A stretch of 64,000 bases of DNA from CALKZN01 sp964633815 (GCA_964633815.1 CAZWHW010000004.1:36700-100699), one strand, 5' to 3'. Counted from the first letter of the stretch, positions 32,927 to 41,999 are shown. Notes: a model not told the origin generated them from the sequence alone. Translations and numbers: made by a program.

Positions 32927-33697
32927 ATGAATATATTAATTTCCAATGACGATGGGTATTTTTCCAGTGGCATTCTGTGTTTAAAACAGTCTTTACTTAA
33001 GGCTGGTCACAGGGTTTTTTTGGTTGCTCCGGATAGGGATTATAGTGCCTGTGGTATGTCGATTACTTTAAGGGTCCCAGTGACCGTTCGTAAAATTGCT
33101 GAGCATGAATATGCTGTTTCAGGCACACCAGTTGATTGTGTCGGTATTGCTTTGGGTGGTTTGCTTGAAACGCCAATAGATATTGTTATTAGCGGGATAA
33201 ATAATGGAGCAAATTTTTCCGATGATGTGTTTTACTCCGGTACCGTTGCCGCAGCAATGGAAGCGCGACGCTTACAATTCCCAAGTATTGCGGTATCTAT
33301 CCCTAATGCGCAACCAAAATATTATGAAACGGCAGCGAGTGTGGTAAATAAACTGATTGAATGTCTGCCTAGTTTACCGAATTCTGAAGAGTTGGCTTTT
33401 TTAAATGTCAACGTCCCTGATTTGAGCTTGGATCAGTTAAAAGGTTTAAAAGCGACAACTCTTGGACGGCGTCACAGCCCTATACCGCATCGTGAAGAGG
33501 TTAGTGATAAAGGTATTAGGCATTGTTGGATGGGTGGTGTTGGGGATTTCGTTGCTGAGCAAAACTCTACTGATATGCTGTCTGATCATCAGTGCGTAGA
33601 GCAAGGTTTTGCAAGTATTACTCCCATTAAATCTGAATGGCTGAATAAGCCATTCATCGCAACTTGCCAAAATTGGCTTGATTCTGAGGTTCAATGA
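32927..33697 (+). CDS. surE: 5'/3'-nucleotidase SurE
   Basis: Metal-dependent nucleoside monophosphate phosphatase and survival protein. The 256-residue protein (E. coli 253) has ILISNDDGYFSSGI with the metal-binding DD, APDRDYSACGMSIT, GTPVDCVGIAL and SGINNGANFSDDVFYSGTVAAAMEAR. The ATG at 32927 gives the family N-terminus. A longer frame would start inside tRNA-Pro. There is no ribosome-binding site in the 11 bases between the tRNA and ATG, so its mRNA is probably nearly leaderless after tRNA processing. It overlaps pcm by four bases. Confidence 0.97.
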   Translation: MNILISNDDGYFSSGILCLKQSLLKAGHRVFLVAPDRDYSACGMSITLRVPVTVRKIAEHEYAVSGTPVDCVGIALGGLLETPIDIVISGINNGANFSDDVFYSGTVAAAMEARRLQFPSIAVSIPNAQPKYYETAASVVNKLIECLPSLPNSEELAFLNVNVPDLSLDQLKGLKATTLGRRHSPIPHREEVSDKGIRHCWMGGVGDFVAEQNSTDMLSDHQCVEQGFASITPIKSEWLNKPFIATCQNWLDSEVQ

Positions 33698-34374
33698 AAC
33701 GTACAAAGCATAGTGAAGCAGGAATTGGTATGACTTCGCTGCGCACTAGAAAGCGTTTGATTGAGAAATTACGTGAGATGTCAGTAGCTAATGAAGCTGT
33801 GCTTGATGTGATTTTCTCCGTGCCTAGACATGCTTTTTTAGAAGAGGCTTTAGCGTCTCACGCCTATGATAATGCCGCGCTCCCAATCGGGCATGGCCAA
33901 ACTATCTCGCAACCATCAACAGTCGCAAGGATGACAAACAAACTTTTAGAGAAATTTCCTGATGGGTTGAAGAGTGTTCTTGAAATTGGAACAGGTTGTG
34001 GTTATCAGTCGGCAATCATTGCTGCATTTGCGCAGCAAGTCATTTCAATAGAACGGATTAAACAACTTCATTATGACGCTCGAGATCGTTTATATGATCT
34101 TAAAGTTCGTAATGTGAAATGTTTATATGCTGATGGTTTTCTTGGTTGTTCAGATTATGCTCCTTATGAGGGTATTCTAGCGGCTGCTGCATCCGATGAT
34201 GTGCCTGAAGTCTTAGTTGAGCAATTGGTAGTTGGAGGCAGATTGTTGATGCCAGTATTAAATGATTCACAGCAAGAACAACATCTAATTATGGTAGACA
34301 AAACCTCTACAGGAATTAAACAGGAACGGTTGAGTGTGGTCGCGTTTGTGCCACGAAAATCTGGGACAACATAG
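33694..34374 (+). CDS. pcm: Protein-L-isoaspartate O-methyltransferase
   Basis: Repairs isoaspartyl damage in proteins using S-adenosylmethionine. The 226-residue protein has the family region VPRHAFLEEALASHAYDNAALPIGHGQTISQP spread over residues 45-76, SAM motif I (LEIGTGCGYQSAIIA) and the post-motif segment YEGILAAAASDDVPEVLVEQL. It begins in the surE stop (ATGA). surE-pcm is a conserved pair. The N-terminal 15 residues are polar; a later Met could be the true start. Confidence 0.96.
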   Translation: MKRTKHSEAGIGMTSLRTRKRLIEKLREMSVANEAVLDVIFSVPRHAFLEEALASHAYDNAALPIGHGQTISQPSTVARMTNKLLEKFPDGLKSVLEIGTGCGYQSAIIAAFAQQVISIERIKQLHYDARDRLYDLKVRNVKCLYADGFLGCSDYAPYEGILAAAASDDVPEVLVEQLVVGGRLLMPVLNDSQQEQHLIMVDKTSTGIKQERLSVVAFVPRKSGTT

Positions 34375-34396
34375 TCAATAATTAACTTTCTTTATA

Positions 34397-34981
34397 ATGA
34401 AAATTTTTGAACCAATTTATAAAAAAACCATAGAATGGGCGGGACATCCAAAGGCTGAAAAAATCTTAGGATTAGTTAGTTTTGCTGAGTCATCTTTTTT
34501 TCCAATTCCTGTCGATGTGATGTTAGCGCCTATGGCATTGGCTGAACAAAATAAAGCTTGGCGATTTGCGTTTATTGCGACAATTGCTTCTGTGCTAGGT
34601 GCGTTATTTGGTTATCTGATTGGTGCGGTCTTTTTTGATGCAATTGGACAGCAAATTATTGATGTCCTTCAGTGGCAAGATAAGTTTGATGCAGTAAAAC
34701 AAGGTTTTTCTGAATATGGAGTTTGGATTATTTTGATAGCGAGTTTTACTCCTTTTCCATACAAAATTGTGACCATTTCTTCGGGTATTTTTAGTGTTGC
34801 GATTTTGCCTTTTATTCTTTTATCTATTTTAGGTCGTGGCGCGCGTTTCTTTTTAGTAAGTGGTTTGGTGAAATTTTTTGGACCAAGCATCGAAAACATG
34901 CTGGATAAATGGGTTGAGCGTATTGGTTGGATTGCATTAATTTTGTTAGTCTTAGCAGCAGTCTTATATAAACTTATATAA
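34397..34981 (+). CDS. YqaA-family (DedA/SNARE-associated domain) membrane protein
   Basis: A 194-residue inner-membrane protein. It carries the family re-entrant region FAESSFFPIPVDVMLAPMALAE near residue 30 and four to five hydrophobic segments. The second conserved part is IASFTPFPYKIVTISSG, the charged/proline motif seen in DedA-like scramblase proteins. In many gammaproteobacteria this gene sits between pcm and nlpD, as here. DedA relatives are linked to lipid-carrier translocation and membrane-potential maintenance; that function is not shown for this subgroup. Confidence 0.88.
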   Translation: MKIFEPIYKKTIEWAGHPKAEKILGLVSFAESSFFPIPVDVMLAPMALAEQNKAWRFAFIATIASVLGALFGYLIGAVFFDAIGQQIIDVLQWQDKFDAVKQGFSEYGVWIILIASFTPFPYKIVTISSGIFSVAILPFILLSILGRGARFFLVSGLVKFFGPSIENMLDKWVERIGWIALILLVLAAVLYKLI

Positions 34982-34994
34982 ATTAAATCCTCTA

Positions 34995-35864
34995 ATGGTA
35001 ATAAAACGTTTGAATTTTATTTTGAAAACAACTTGGTTGATTATCGGAGTTCTTTTGCTAGCCGCATGTAGTAATGGCAAAAGCCCCGTAGATGTGAGAG
35101 AGACGATTTCTCGTGATGTGGAATCTGAGCGTTTAGGTGGTCGAGTGATCACGATTGTTAAGCCTGGAGATACTTGGCATGGAGTCGCTTTTGCAAACAA
35201 TTTGTCGACTAAAGAATTGGCAGCCTGGAATGGCAAGTCTGATCAAGATACGTTGCGGGTTGGGCAGCGATTACGTCTAACAAAGCCATTAGGGTTTGAG
35301 CATAATGACGAACCATCTCTATCTTCGCTAGTCAACGATTCAGGAAATGTTGGAAATAAAGTCGCTATTGTTTCTGTTAAACCAGTTCCACAAAATAAAC
35401 AAAGCTCAATAGCATCAACTACAAAACCAACAAGTTCCCCTGAAAAAATAACAATCAAAACGCCTAAGCAATCTCAGCTGCCACTTCAGTTTGATCAGAA
35501 AAATTTGCGTTGGGTTTGGCCTTTACAAGGTAAGGTAGTCAATAAATTTTCTCCAAATCAAGGCAGGAAAGGTATCGATATTCAAGGCAAGCAGAATCAA
35601 GCGGTGAAAGTGGCAGCACCGGGTAAAGTGGTATATCAAGGCAATGGCGTGAAAGGTTATCGCAACCTGATTATTGTCAAACATAGCGGAGATTTACTCA
35701 GCGCCTATGCTCATAATGAACAAGTCTATGTTCAAGAAGGACAATGGGTGAATGAAAATCAAACTATTTCAACGGTAGGTTTAAAAAAAGGTCAACCTTT
35801 ATTACATTTTGAAATTCGACGAAAAGGAAAACCTGTCGATCCACTTCAATATATAGGCGGATAG
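34995..35864 (+). CDS. nlpD: NlpD-type LysM/LytM lipoprotein, amidase activator
   Basis: Outer-membrane lipoprotein that activates a cell-wall amidase (AmiC in E. coli) at division. The 289-residue protein has a signal peptide ending in LLAACSN (lipobox, Cys at about 24), a LysM domain (about 50-96, ITIVKPGDTWHGVAF) and a C-terminal LytM domain. The LytM domain is degenerate: GRKGIDI replaces the catalytic His-containing site, and LLHFEIR lacks the first His of HxH. That matches E. coli NlpD, which has no peptidase activity of its own. In many relatives rpoS follows; here hom follows instead. Confidence 0.93.
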   Translation: MVIKRLNFILKTTWLIIGVLLLAACSNGKSPVDVRETISRDVESERLGGRVITIVKPGDTWHGVAFANNLSTKELAAWNGKSDQDTLRVGQRLRLTKPLGFEHNDEPSLSSLVNDSGNVGNKVAIVSVKPVPQNKQSSIASTTKPTSSPEKITIKTPKQSQLPLQFDQKNLRWVWPLQGKVVNKFSPNQGRKGIDIQGKQNQAVKVAAPGKVVYQGNGVKGYRNLIIVKHSGDLLSAYAHNEQVYVQEGQWVNENQTISTVGLKKGQPLLHFEIRRKGKPVDPLQYIGG

Positions 35865-35972
35865 ACGAAATTTGAGTTTTATCTGAGCAATTAGCTTTTT
35901 TTGCGCGACAAGCTTACAAGGCATCGTTAAAATACGCTTCTCATTCAATTAAGAGTTTTAAATTTAGGCTGA

Positions 35973-35994
35973 TTAACAACACAACGATTGTTAA
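35973..35994 (+). repeat. Inverted repeat before hom
   Basis: TTAACAA (35973-35979) and TTGTTAA (35988-35994) form a seven-base inverted repeat with an eight-base loop. It ends nine bases before the hom ATG and might mask the initiation region or bind a regulator. No threonine/isoleucine-rich leader peptide was found. Confidence 0.35.
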
Positions 35995-36003
35995 ATTAAT
36001 ACT

Positions 36004-37323
36004 ATGCAAAAAATCACATTAGGAATTTTAGGGCTTGGCACCGTTGGCGGTGGAACAGTGAATGTTCTTAAGCGTAACGCGGAAAAAATTGCTGGCCGAA
36101 CAGGTGCTAATATTCATATTAAATCTGCCTTGGTGCGCTCTTTGGATAGTCAGAGAATCTGCGATTGCTCGGGAATTGCACTCACTACTAATGTGGATGA
36201 TATTTTAAATGATCCTGAGATTGATGTGATTGTTGAACTGGTTGGTGGCGACACTTTGGCTAAACAATATGTTGAGCAAGCTATTGCTAATAGAAAGCAC
36301 ATAGTGACAGCAAATAAAGCCTTGATTGCTAAGTTTGGTAATGAGCTATTTGCAAAAGCTGAAGCCCAAAATATTGCAATTGCTTATGAGGCATCAGTCG
36401 CAGGCGGTATCAGTATTATTAAAGCATTACGTGAAGGTTTGGCTGGCAATGATATTGAATTTATTGCCGGCATAATTAATGGTACAGGCAATTTTATTTT
36501 GACTGAAATGCTTGAGAAAAAGCGAGATTTTGCAGATGTACTAGCTGAAGCCCAACAGCTAGGTTATGCCGAAGCTGACCCAACGTTTGATGTTGAAGGT
36601 ATTGATGCTGCACATAAATTGGCAATACTTGCCGCAATTGGTTTTGGCATGCCAATTGATTTTGCAGCAGTTTACACCCAAGGTATTTCTGGGCTGAGCT
36701 TAGATGATTTAGAGTATGCCCAAGAATTGGGTTATCGAGTGAAGCATCTTGGTGTTGCCAAGCGTGTTGATTCGGGCATAGAAATGCGTGTTCATCCAAC
36801 CTTGATTCCTGAAAAACGCTTAATTGCTAATGTGAATGGTGTTATGAATGCCGTGCTGGTGCGGGGCGATGCGGTTGGAAATACCTTGCATTATGGAGCT
36901 GGAGCGGGTGCTGAACCAACAGCTTCAGCGGTTGTTGCTGATATTATTGATGTTATTCGTCGTATTAAAGCAGAAGCAAAAAGTGATGAAGTTGTACCTC
37001 ATTTAGGTTTTGTATCTGAAGCCTTAGAGACCGTGCCAGCAATTCATGCGCAAGATTTCTCTTGTGGGTTTTATTTGCGATTGGCTGTGAGTGATGAACC
37101 AGGTGTCATGGCTGAGGTGACGAAAATTTTTGCTGAACAAAACATTAGCCTAGAGGCTGTAATTCAAAAAGAACCAGCTGCAGGCAATGAGATTGTGCAA
37201 ATCATTTTGCTTACCAATGAATGTCAAGAACGATTGATTGATCAGTGTATTGAAAAAATCCAAGCATTGTCTGCTCTACAAGATACAGTGGTTAAAATTC
37301 GAGTGGAACATTTAAATAGTTAA
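36004..37323 (+). CDS. hom: Homoserine dehydrogenase
   Basis: Reduces aspartate semialdehyde to homoserine for threonine and methionine. The 439-residue monofunctional enzyme has the NAD(P) loop GLGTVGGGTVNVL, the catalytic region EASVAGGISIIKALREGL, GIINGTGNFILTEM and YAEADPTFDVEGIDAAHKL. A C-terminal ACT domain (about 355-430, SDEPGVMAEVTKIFAEQNIS) is the site of threonine feedback in relatives. No aspartokinase domain is fused, unlike enterobacterial ThrA. It is 22 bases upstream of thrC. Confidence 0.97.
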   Translation: MQKITLGILGLGTVGGGTVNVLKRNAEKIAGRTGANIHIKSALVRSLDSQRICDCSGIALTTNVDDILNDPEIDVIVELVGGDTLAKQYVEQAIANRKHIVTANKALIAKFGNELFAKAEAQNIAIAYEASVAGGISIIKALREGLAGNDIEFIAGIINGTGNFILTEMLEKKRDFADVLAEAQQLGYAEADPTFDVEGIDAAHKLAILAAIGFGMPIDFAAVYTQGISGLSLDDLEYAQELGYRVKHLGVAKRVDSGIEMRVHPTLIPEKRLIANVNGVMNAVLVRGDAVGNTLHYGAGAGAEPTASAVVADIIDVIRRIKAEAKSDEVVPHLGFVSEALETVPAIHAQDFSCGFYLRLAVSDEPGVMAEVTKIFAEQNISLEAVIQKEPAAGNEIVQIILLTNECQERLIDQCIEKIQALSALQDTVVKIRVEHLNS

Positions 37324-37345
37324 TATAAACCAGAAGTTTAGAACG

Positions 37346-38737
37346 ATGAAATACATAAGTACCCGTGGTCAAGCAGAAGCGCTAAGTTTTGAAGAGGTCG
37401 TCTTGACTGGTTTAGCTAGTGATGGTGGCTTATATGTTCCTGAGACTATTCCGACTTTTTCGGCAGAAAAAATTGCTAGCTTTGCGAATATGTCATATGA
37501 AGAATTAGCATTTGAAGTCATGTCGCCTTATGTTGCCGGTGAGATACCCGATGATGAATTCAAGGCATTGATTAAGCAAGCCTATGCTAGTTTTCGTCAT
37601 TCCGCAATTGCACCATTAGTGCAGACTTCTCAACAAGAGTGGATTCTAGAATTATTTCAAGGACCGACACTTGCGTTCAAAGATTTTGCCTTACAACTTT
37701 TAGGTTTGATTTTGGATTATTTTCTGAAAAAACGAAATCAAAAAGTTGTAGTATTAGGTGCGACCTCAGGTGATACAGGTTCAGCAGCGATTGAAGGTTG
37801 CCGAAATTGTGAAAATATTGATATTTTTATATTGCATCCGTATGAGCGTGTTTCAGATGTGCAACGCAAGCAGATGACAACGGTGTTGTCGAATAATGTG
37901 TTTAATATTGCGTTAAAAGGAAATTTTGATGATTGTCAAAACGCGGTTAAAACGAGTTTTCGTGATCAAGGTTTTTTACCGGAAGGTCGTCAGCTAGTCG
38001 CGGTTAATTCGATTAATTGGGCACGAATTATGGCTCAAATTGTCTATTATTTTTATGCAGGAGTCGCTTTAGGCGCTCCGCATCGTGCCGCTTCTTATTC
38101 GGTGCCAACGGGGAATTTTGGTGACATTTATGCAGGCTATTTGGCTAGCAAGATGGGTTTGCCAGTTGATCAATTAATCGTAGCGACTAATCAAAATGAT
38201 ATCTTGCATCGTTGTATTCAAGATAATGATCATTCTAAACAAACGCTAGCGAAAACCTTATCACCAAGTATGGATATTATGGTGTCCAGTAACTTTGAGC
38301 GTATGTTGTTCGATGTCTATGACCGCGACGCGACAGCTATAAGGCAGTTAATGGATGATTTTGCTGATGGGTCAATGACGATTGCTGCCAAAGCGTTTGC
38401 GAAAATTAATTCTCTATTTGCTAGTTTTCGTCTTGATGATGAGGGTACTGCGAAGGTCATTCACGATGTATTTCAAGATACAGAATATTTGTTAGACCCG
38501 CACACAGCAATCGGTTTAGAAGCCGGCCGACAAACTCGTATAAATGCAGGTGTGCCAATGGTATGTTTAGCTACAGCGCATCCAGCTAAGTTTCCTGAAG
38601 CTATTGAACATGCTAAATTAAATGTTCATGCTGATCTGCCTTTGCATATGTCCGATCTGTTTGAGCGTGAAGAACGTTACGAGGTGTTGGGAAATGATAT
38701 TCAACAATTGCATGAATATATTAAAGGTAAGATTTAA
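37346..38737 (+). CDS. thrC: Threonine synthase
   Basis: PLP enzyme that converts O-phosphohomoserine to threonine. The 463-residue protein has the N-terminal MKYISTRGQAEALSFEEVVLTGLASDGGLYVP spread over residues 1-32, the PLP lysine in GPTLAFKDFALQ, and the phosphate-binding LGATSGDTGSAA. It belongs to the longer proteobacterial/yeast-type group. Together with hom it makes a two-gene threonine operon; homoserine kinase (thrB) is not present in the window. A strong terminator follows. Confidence 0.97.
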   Translation: MKYISTRGQAEALSFEEVVLTGLASDGGLYVPETIPTFSAEKIASFANMSYEELAFEVMSPYVAGEIPDDEFKALIKQAYASFRHSAIAPLVQTSQQEWILELFQGPTLAFKDFALQLLGLILDYFLKKRNQKVVVLGATSGDTGSAAIEGCRNCENIDIFILHPYERVSDVQRKQMTTVLSNNVFNIALKGNFDDCQNAVKTSFRDQGFLPEGRQLVAVNSINWARIMAQIVYYFYAGVALGAPHRAASYSVPTGNFGDIYAGYLASKMGLPVDQLIVATNQNDILHRCIQDNDHSKQTLAKTLSPSMDIMVSSNFERMLFDVYDRDATAIRQLMDDFADGSMTIAAKAFAKINSLFASFRLDDEGTAKVIHDVFQDTEYLLDPHTAIGLEAGRQTRINAGVPMVCLATAHPAKFPEAIEHAKLNVHADLPLHMSDLFEREERYEVLGNDIQQLHEYIKGKI

Positions 38738-38770
38738 ATTCTATTTGAGTTGATATGTTTTACGTTGAGT

Positions 38771-38804
38771 AATAACAAAGCCTGCATATGCAGGCTTTGT
38801 TATT
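38771..38804. terminator. Bidirectional terminator between thrC and the cytochrome gene
   Basis: A perfect 34-base palindrome begins with AATAACAAAGCC and ends with GGCTTTGTTATT. In RNA it would fold into a long hairpin with U-rich sequence at the 3' side. It serves the convergent thrC and cytochrome c genes. Confidence 0.85.
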
Positions 38805-38827
38805 AGCGTTTGTAAGTTTTTAAAAGC

Positions 38828-39313
38828 TTATTGGGATGCTTCGATAATAAAGTCAACCGCAGCTTTGACTGCTTCATCACTTAAACTGACTTGACCGCCT
38901 TTAGCAGGCATCGCGCCAATACCATTGATCGCATTGCTATATAACGTTTCCGTTCCTTTAGACAGTCGTGTGCTCCATTGGTTGGCATCGCCCGTAGCAG
39001 GAGCACCTGCTATTCCAGCGCCATGACAAGCAACACAAGCACCGTTATAAACTGTTTCCCCGTCTAAAACGGCAGCGGTTTGTGGTTCTTCGGCAGTACT
39101 TGCTGATCCAATAACAACAGCACCAATAGGTGCAATTTGTTCTTTCAATGTTGGTAGTTTTTCTGCGTTTTGCTCAGCTTTTAGATTGTCGTTTACCTCA
39201 CTAGAATAAATCGAGGCTAATACCATTAAAATGCCTGTCAAAATGCACATTGCAATGATCATAGCAATGAAATTTCGAATAAATGAGTTGTCAGACATAG
39301 ATTGTTCGCTCAT
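38828..39313 (-). CDS. Membrane-anchored cytochrome c5-like protein
   Basis: A 161-residue monoheme cytochrome c. Residues about 13-36 are one hydrophobic segment (FIAMIIAMCILTGILMVLASIY) that should anchor it in the inner membrane with the heme domain in the periplasm. The heme site is CVACH in NGACVACHGAGIAGAPATGD, and the distal Met ligand is in GIGAMPAKGG. The spacing and C-terminal helix fit the cytochrome c5 (CytC_5) family. Such proteins pass electrons among quinol-oxidising complexes and terminal oxidases. No oxidase gene is adjacent, so the partner is unknown. Confidence 0.9.
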   Translation of the reverse strand: MSEQSMSDNSFIRNFIAMIIAMCILTGILMVLASIYSSEVNDNLKAEQNAEKLPTLKEQIAPIGAVVIGSASTAEEPQTAAVLDGETVYNGACVACHGAGIAGAPATGDANQWSTRLSKGTETLYSNAINGIGAMPAKGGQVSLSDEAVKAAVDFIIEASQ

Positions 39314-39441
39314 TTTTTAATTCCTCTCTGGTGCTGGTTATGCTTCAAGGTGAAGTTATTTTATTGATCTTTTATTGATCTAAGCCTGTTGTTTTTATTA
39401 TGATGACATAGACTATTAAAATTCCGTGCAGATTATAAACA

Positions 39442-39467
39442 AATAATGCTGTGAATACAGCATTATT
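39442..39467 (-). terminator. Probable terminator after the HerA-like ATPase gene
   Basis: A perfect 11-base stem (39442-39452 with 39457-39467) has the loop GAAT. It lies 35 bases beyond the stop codon of the minus-strand ATPase gene, and TTTGTTTATAAT follows on that strand. Confidence 0.6.
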
Positions 39468-39501
39468 CATTGCTTAATCGTTTTGGTTTTTGTGGACTTA
39501 A

Positions 39502-41007
39502 TTAGCGCAGGATTGAGCCTAAAATACCACGAATAATTTGTTTGCCTAATCTAGTGCCAATGCTTCTGGCTGCACTTTTGATGAGTGTTTCAGAAGTTGA
39601 CTGTCTGCGACTCGAAGAGCGTTTGGTTTTGCTGCTCGCTTTTTCTTGCTCTTCAAGGCGTTTGAGTTCAAGTTCTTTTTGCTCTTCTTCAGCGGCCAGC
39701 TCTGCTTCTTGTTCGGCACGTTCACGCAGCAATTCATAAGCTGATTCGCGATCAACAACAGTGTCATATTTGCCTTTATAAGGCGATCGATTGATTTGAT
39801 CAGCGCGTTCAGTTTCGGTCAATGGTCCTATTTGTGATTCTGGTGGGCGAATTAAAATACGTTCAACCTCAGTTGGACTTCCTTTTTCATCCAACATGGA
39901 AACCAACGCTTCACCAATGCCGAGTTCAGTAATGCATTCACGAGTGTTAATGTTTGGATTCTCGCGAAAAGTATCTGCAACAGCAGAAATATTCTTCTTG
40001 TCTTTCGGCGTAAAAGCGCGCAATGCGTGCTGAATTTTTAGGCCAAGTTGGCCTAAAATGTCTTCTGGGATGTCTAGTGGATTTTGTGAAATAAAATAAA
40101 TACCTACACCTTTGGATCGAATAAGGCGAACAACCTGTTCAATTTTTTCGACCAAGACTTTTGGTGCATCTTCGAAAATTAAATGTGCTTCATCAAAAAA
40201 GAGCACAAATTTCGGTTTTTCAGGGTCGCCAACTTCAGGTAAGTTTTCAAATAACTCAGACATTAACCAAATCAAAAATACTGCATAAAGCTTTGGTGAG
40301 TTATGAATAACTTTGGTTACATCCATTATATTGATGATGCCTCTGCCACTAAAATCAAAGCTCATTAGATCGCTAAGTTGAATAGCAGGCTCACCAAGAA
40401 AATCTTCTGCTCCTTGTTCTTCTAGGACAATCAGACCTCGTTGAATCGCGCCAATGCTGGCTGAAGAAATGTTGCCATACTCGCCTTTTAATTCTTTCGA
40501 GTTATCGGCCATCCAAGCCAACATTGAACGTAAGTCTTTTAAATCTAAAATCATCCAACCATTGTCATCAGCGACTTTAAAACATGTATAAAGCACACCG
40601 GTTTGCGTATCATTTAATTCTAATAGGCTTGACCACAGGAGCGGGCCAATTTCACTGACAGTTGTGCGAATAGGGTGACCTTGTTTGCCTAAAAAGTCCC
40701 AAAAAACGACAGGACTGCCTTGCATTTGGTAGTCAGCGATGTCGATAGTTTCAATCCGTTCATCGATTTTAGGGTGTGGTTTGGCAGGCTTTGCAAGGCC
40801 TGAGATATCTCCTTTTACATCGGCTAAAAAAACTGGCACGCCCATTTTAGAAAAGCTCTCAGCGAGTATTTGTAAAGTGATGGTTTTACCCGTTCCAGTG
40901 GCACCTGCAATCATGCCATGACGATTTGCCATTCTACCTAATAAGTTAACTTGTTTATCGCTATTACCGCCAATTAAAAATTGTGGCTTTGAAGTTGTGC
41001 TAGACAT
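39502..41007 (-). CDS. HerA-like ATPase (DUF853, YjgR-type)
   Basis: A 501-residue P-loop ATPase of the HerA/FtsK superfamily, YjgR/DUF853 group. Walker A is GATGTGKTITL near residue 36. Walker B is FVLFFDEAHLIFEDAP. An Arg-finger region follows (GVGIYFISQNPLDIPEDILGQLG), then a Glu/Lys-rich coiled stretch (about 415-460) and a basic tail. HerA proteins act as hexameric DNA translocases or helicases; the role of the YjgR group is not known. It is monocistronic, divergent from dodecin-folE, and has a stem-loop after its stop. Confidence 0.9.
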   Translation of the reverse strand: MSSTTSKPQFLIGGNSDKQVNLLGRMANRHGMIAGATGTGKTITLQILAESFSKMGVPVFLADVKGDISGLAKPAKPHPKIDERIETIDIADYQMQGSPVVFWDFLGKQGHPIRTTVSEIGPLLWSSLLELNDTQTGVLYTCFKVADDNGWMILDLKDLRSMLAWMADNSKELKGEYGNISSASIGAIQRGLIVLEEQGAEDFLGEPAIQLSDLMSFDFSGRGIINIMDVTKVIHNSPKLYAVFLIWLMSELFENLPEVGDPEKPKFVLFFDEAHLIFEDAPKVLVEKIEQVVRLIRSKGVGIYFISQNPLDIPEDILGQLGLKIQHALRAFTPKDKKNISAVADTFRENPNINTRECITELGIGEALVSMLDEKGSPTEVERILIRPPESQIGPLTETERADQINRSPYKGKYDTVVDRESAYELLRERAEQEAELAAEEEQKELELKRLEEQEKASSKTKRSSSRRQSTSETLIKSAARSIGTRLGKQIIRGILGSILR

Positions 41008-41222
41008 GCTGTGTCCTATATAAATTTCGTTGTCGTTAGAATACGTTATTTGAGACTAATTAGAACAGTTTCATGCATAAAATCCAAATTCAGTTGAGGA
41101 AAATAATGCGCTTTTGTATGAATGCTCTATAATAAAAGCTATTAGGTTGGGGATAAATTAGGTTATTTCTATTCTAAATAGTCTGGAAATAGTAAAAAAA
41201 TAATAAAATTAGGAGAAGTCTT

Positions 41223-41423
41223 ATGTCAGTCGCAAAAGTTACAGAAATTTCTGCCGCGTCAAAAAAGAGTTTTGAAGATGCAGTAGAACAAGGCATTGCT
41301 CGAGCGAGCAAAACGCTGAAGAATGTTGTCGGTGCTTGGGTAAAAGATCAACAGGTGGTAGTCGAAGATGGCAAGGTCATAGAGTACCGAATTTCTATGA
41401 AAGTAACCTTTATTTTGAATTAA
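41223..41423 (+). CDS. Dodecin (flavin-binding protein)
   Basis: A 66-residue dodecin, which assembles into a hollow dodecamer and stores or protects flavin. Family features are the N-terminal VAKVTEISAASKKSFEDAVEQGIARAS helix (residues 3-29), Trp39 in VVGAWVKDQ at the flavin-stacking position, and the C-terminal strand EYRISMKVTFIL. AGGAGAAGTC precedes the ATG as a good ribosome-binding site. It lies 12 bases upstream of folE and is likely co-transcribed, linking flavin handling with GTP-derived cofactor synthesis by context only. Confidence 0.93.
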   Translation: MSVAKVTEISAASKKSFEDAVEQGIARASKTLKNVVGAWVKDQQVVVEDGKVIEYRISMKVTFILN

Positions 41424-41435
41424 TAAAGTTTGGAA

Positions 41436-41999
41436 ATGACTTTTGATATAGATAAAGCTGCTGAATTTTACCGTGGACTGATCAAACAGACAGGTGAAAA
41501 TGTTGAACGTGATGGTTTGTTAAAAACTCCAGAGCGAGCAGCTAAAGCTTTGCAATTTCTTACAAAAGGATATGAGCAGTCACTTGAAGAGGTTGTGAAT
41601 AATGCGATTTTTGAGACAACCAATGACCAAATGGTGATTGTTCGAGGCGTTGAGTTTTATTCAATGTGTGAGCATCATATGTTGCCTTTTATCGGTACAT
41701 GCCATGTCGGTTATTTGCCTTCAGAAAAGGTTATTGGCTTGTCTAAAATCGCGCGAATTATTGATATGTTTGCTAGACGCTTACAAATTCAGGAACAAAT
41801 GACTCAAGAGATTGCGGAGGCTATCCAAGAAGTTACCAATGCACGTGGTGTAGGAGTGCTGGTTGAGGCTAAGCATCTGTGTATGATGATGCGCGGTGTT
41901 GAAAAACAAAGTTCGTCAATGAAAACATCTGTCATGTTAGGCTCGTTTCGCAGTGATGTGAAAACTCGTAGTGAGTTTTTGAATTTGGTTACAATTTGA
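41436..41999 (+). CDS. folE: GTP cyclohydrolase I
   Basis: Converts GTP to 7,8-dihydroneopterin triphosphate, the first step of folate synthesis. The 187-residue protein has the zinc site CEHHMLPFIGTCHVGYLP, SKIARIIDMFARRLQIQEQMT and KHLCMMMRGVEKQSS. It is the short form, lacking most of the N-terminal extension of the 222-residue E. coli enzyme. The ATG at 41436 is preferred over a TTG at 41430. The spacing to the AAAG element is suitable for either. It is the zinc-dependent FolE1 type. Confidence 0.96.
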   Translation: MTFDIDKAAEFYRGLIKQTGENVERDGLLKTPERAAKALQFLTKGYEQSLEEVVNNAIFETTNDQMVIVRGVEFYSMCEHHMLPFIGTCHVGYLPSEKVIGLSKIARIIDMFARRLQIQEQMTQEIAEAIQEVTNARGVGVLVEAKHLCMMMRGVEKQSSSMKTSVMLGSFRSDVKTRSEFLNLVTI

